From Rhodobacteraceae bacterium UBA3087 (GTDB lineage Bacteria > Pseudomonadota > Alphaproteobacteria > Rhodobacterales > Rhodobacteraceae), in NCBI GenBank assembly GCA_002367285.1, contig DFBF01000299.1:1-7306 (forward strand): a stretch of DNA of 7,306 nt, given 5' to 3'. The number at the start of each line of letters is the position of its first letter. Position 1 is the stretch's first letter. Positions 6,015-7,306 of the stretch are shown here, piece after piece. Position numbers and translations under genes: made by a program. Below the pieces are notes generated by a model. It was given only the letters and a program-made list of their open reading frames with translations. It had not been told where the DNA came from and searched no databases.

Positions 6015-6056
6015 CTCCTGCCCGTTTTCGAAGGCAGAACACGGGCACAGGGCAGG
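6015..6056 (-). promoter_or_regulatory. Two alternative stems over the Shine-Dalgarno of the first Hint gene
   Basis: On the minus-strand transcript the segment at 6025-6017 (ACGGGCAGG) holds part of the AGGAG ribosome binding site (6019-6015). It can pair in two exclusive ways: CCTGCCC (6056-6050) with GGGCAGG (6023-6017), or TGCCCGT (6047-6041) with ACGGGCA (6025-6019). Both stems are seven perfect pairs. Whether they form, and whether they control anything, is inference. Confidence 0.35.
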
Positions 6057-6180
6057 CGTCATGATGCGCCGCTTTCTGTGGTCAAACCGCTCGTTTCGGA
6101 CCGGGCTTTGCGCCTCTGGTGGTCCGGTGCCCTGCCTCGGGTCATTTCATTGCTTTGGACTATGCCGCAGAAATGCCTGC

Positions 6181-6210
6181 ATGTTAACCATTTGATACCA
6201 CAATTTTCAG
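6181..6210 (-). promoter_or_regulatory. Possible promoter of the Hint operon
   Basis: On the minus strand CTGAAA (6210-6205, 4 of 6 to TTGACA) and TAACAT (6186-6181, 4 of 6 to TATAAT) are 18 bases apart in the only AT-rich patch of the intergenic region. This would give a leader of roughly 170 bases. The -10 element overlaps the TTAACCAT site. Confidence 0.3.
6184..6191 (+). promoter_or_regulatory. TTAACCAT, candidate CtrA half-site
   Basis: The octamer TTAACCAT matches the CtrA half-site reported, as I remember it, for Rhodobacterales such as Dinoroseobacter. The full palindrome TTAA-N7-TTAAC is not present: the second half reads ATAC. It overlaps the possible -10 element of the Hint operon and lies about 110 bases before dapE. 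Confidence 0.35.
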
Positions 6211-6290
6211 TGCCGTGGCCGCTGTGCCATGCGGGACACATTTGCACGACGGATTTGCAGGGCGCGACGCGGCGCGCTAACAGGGGATCA

Positions 6291-6296
6291 AAGGAG
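6291..6296 (+). promoter_or_regulatory. Ribosome binding site of dapE
   Basis: AAGGAG ends six bases before the ATG at 6303 and fixes the start. It lies in the loop of a short GGGG/CCCC inverted repeat (6283-6286 and 6299-6302), probably too weak to matter. Confidence 0.75.
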
Positions 6297-6302
6297 TACC
6301 CC

Positions 6303-7306
6303 ATGACCACTGATCCCGCCGAATTGACCCGCCGCCTGATCCAATGCGCCTCTGTCACGCCCATTGAGGGTGGCGCTTTGGTGTTGTTGCAAGGGCTGTT
6401 GCAGGACGCCGGGTTCACCTGCACCCGCGTGGATCGGGGCGAGGTGTCAAATCTGTTCGCCCGCTGGGGGTCGAAAAACGCCCGCACGTTGGGGTTCAAC
6501 GGCCATACCGACGTGGTGCCGTTGGGGGACGAGGCCGCCTGGACCGTGCCGCCGTTCGGGGCGATCGAAAAGGACGGGTTCATGTGGGGGCGCGGCGCGA
6601 CCGACATGAAATCGGGTGTCGCGGCCTGGGTCGCGGCGGCGATTGATTTCGTCGCGGACGCCCCCGAGGACGCGTCGCTGGTCATCACCATCACCGGCGA
6701 CGAAGAAGGCGACGCGCTGGACGGCACGACCGCGATCCTGGACTGGATGGCAGCGCAGGGCGAGGCAATGACCGCCTGCATTGTGGGGGAACCCACCTGC
6801 CCCAACACCATGGGCGAGATGATGAAAATCGGGCGGCGCGGGTCGATGACCGCCTATATCACCGCGCGCGGCATTCAGGGCCATTCCGCATACCCACATC
6901 GCGCCAAGAACCCGGTGCCTGCGCTGGCCCGGTTGATGGCGCGACTGGACGCGCATGTGCTGGACGAAGGCACGGACCATTTCGATGCGTCCACCCTGGC
7001 CGTGACGACGATCGACACCGGCAACCCCGCCAACAACGTGATCCCGGCCGAATGCCGTGCCACGGTGAATATCCGGTTCAATGACGCGCAATCCAGCGCC
7101 GGGATCACCGCCTGGTTGGGCAACGAGATGGGCAAGATCGCCGCCGAAACCGGCGTGAATTTCGACATGACCACCAAAGTGTCGGGCGAAAGTTTCGTGA
7201 CCCCGCCCGGGGACTTGTCGTCATTGGTCGCCGCGTCCGTGGCCGCCGAAACGGGCGTGACGCCTGAGATGTCGACATCCGGCGGCACCTCGGACGCGCG
7301 GTTCGT
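6303..7306 (+). CDS. dapE: Succinyl-diaminopimelate desuccinylase (3' end outside the window)
   Basis: The first 334 residues of an M20-family metallopeptidase; about 40-50 residues are missing, as DapE is usually about 375-385 long. It hydrolyses N-succinyl-LL-2,6-diaminopimelate to LL-diaminopimelate and succinate in the cytoplasm, for lysine and peptidoglycan. Visible motifs are GHTD with zinc ligand H68 and D70, GRGATDMKSG with bridging D101, GDEEG with catalytic E134 and zinc ligand E135, GEPT with E163, GHSAYPH with H194, the NVIPAECRATVNIRFN dimer/lid region, and GGTSDARF just before the last zinc His, which falls outside. The frame is open with no stop and has very high third-position GC. 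The start is ATG at 6303, six bases after AAGGAG. It is divergent from the Hint operon and apparently has its own promoter in the intergenic region. Other M20 deacylases (ArgE, DapE-like) are possible, but GEPT plus GRGATDMKSG favours DapE. Confidence 0.95.
   Translation, partial: MTTDPAELTRRLIQCASVTPIEGGALVLLQGLLQDAGFTCTRVDRGEVSNLFARWGSKNARTLGFNGHTDVVPLGDEAAWTVPPFGAIEKDGFMWGRGATDMKSGVAAWVAAAIDFVADAPEDASLVITITGDEEGDALDGTTAILDWMAAQGEAMTACIVGEPTCPNTMGEMMKIGRRGSMTAYITARGIQGHSAYPHRAKNPVPALARLMARLDAHVLDEGTDHFDASTLAVTTIDTGNPANNVIPAECRATVNIRFNDAQSSAGITAWLGNEMGKIAAETGVNFDMTTKVSGESFVTPPGDLSSLVAASVAAETGVTPEMSTSGGTSDARF

Larger units (their letters stand above)
6006..6302. other. Divergent intergenic region between the Hint operon and dapE
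   Basis: This 297-base stretch separates two divergent genes. It holds the leader of the minus-strand Hint gene with its alternative stems, an AT-rich patch at about 6181-6212 that stands out in GC-rich surroundings and contains TTAACCAT and a possible promoter, and the dapE ribosome binding site AAGGAG at 6291-6296. I see no convincing small ORF or RNA gene in it. Confidence 0.8.

Noticed and set aside
6006..6062. N-terminal extension of the choice-of-anchor L protein from the ATG at 6062
   Set aside because: The extra 19 residues contain two cysteines and no signal peptide, while the ATG at 6005 has AGGAG at proper spacing and the expected family start.
6255..6283. Possible dapE promoter TTGCAG-N17-TAACAG
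   Set aside because: The -10 matches only three of six positions and the start would fall almost on the ribosome binding site.
6059..6811. 250-residue minus-strand frame, and another at 6447-7091, opposite dapE
   Set aside because: Both are antisense to an unambiguous DapE sequence with all its motifs and show low-complexity Ser/Pro/Arg/Gly-rich content.
1..7306. CRISPR arrays, tRNA/rRNA genes, insertion sequences, toxin-antitoxin pairs, phage genes
   Set aside because: I read both strands for repeats, inverted ends and matching proteins and saw none.

Overview
The window looks like a chromosomal stretch from a GC-rich alphaproteobacterium, most likely a Rhodobacterales (Roseobacter-type) marine bacterium. 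This is inferred from the strong G/C bias at codon third positions, from the two Hint-domain protein types (one beginning MGWI, one beginning with a choice-of-anchor L domain), which I associate with that order, and from the overall gene style. No rRNA, tRNA, CRISPR array, insertion sequence or phage gene is visible.

Layout: bases 1-1444 are a plus-strand operon. It holds the last 26 codons of an unidentified gene, a small secreted cysteine-containing protein, a small soluble hypothetical protein, and a HAD-family phosphatase resembling 5'-nucleotidase/phosphoglycolate phosphatase. The last three are tightly packed with ATGA and GTGA stop/start overlaps. Four genes then lie on the minus strand. 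Read in their own direction (right to left) they are: a 527-residue protein with choice-of-anchor L, Ig/cadherin-like and Hint domains (6005 to 4422); a second Hint protein (4400 to 3303); a membrane protein built like the prokaryotic ionotropic glutamate receptor GluR0 (3224 to 2163), followed by a good intrinsic terminator; and a small lipoprotein (2050 to 1448) that converges on the HAD gene. At the right edge dapE (succinyl-diaminopimelate desuccinylase) starts at 6303 on the plus strand and runs off the window.

How the genes may work together: dapE is lysine/peptidoglycan biosynthesis and the HAD enzyme is housekeeping. The minus-strand block is the accessory part: two surface/secretion-type Hint proteins, an amino-acid-gated channel candidate, and a lipoprotein. 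The two Hint genes are 21 bases apart and surely co-transcribed. The channel gene follows after 78 bases with no convincing terminator between, so it may share the transcript. A functional link between Hint proteins and channel is only inferred from position.

Points most worth a second look: the channel, whose pore lacks the potassium-type TVGYG filter; the 9-G homopolymer between the Ig-like and Hint domains, where a one-base slip either way removes the Hint domain; inverted repeats covering the ribosome binding sites of the channel gene and the first Hint gene; the Cys-containing and Cys-less Hint proteins side by side; and a TTAACCAT (CtrA half-site-like) sequence in the divergent promoter region.
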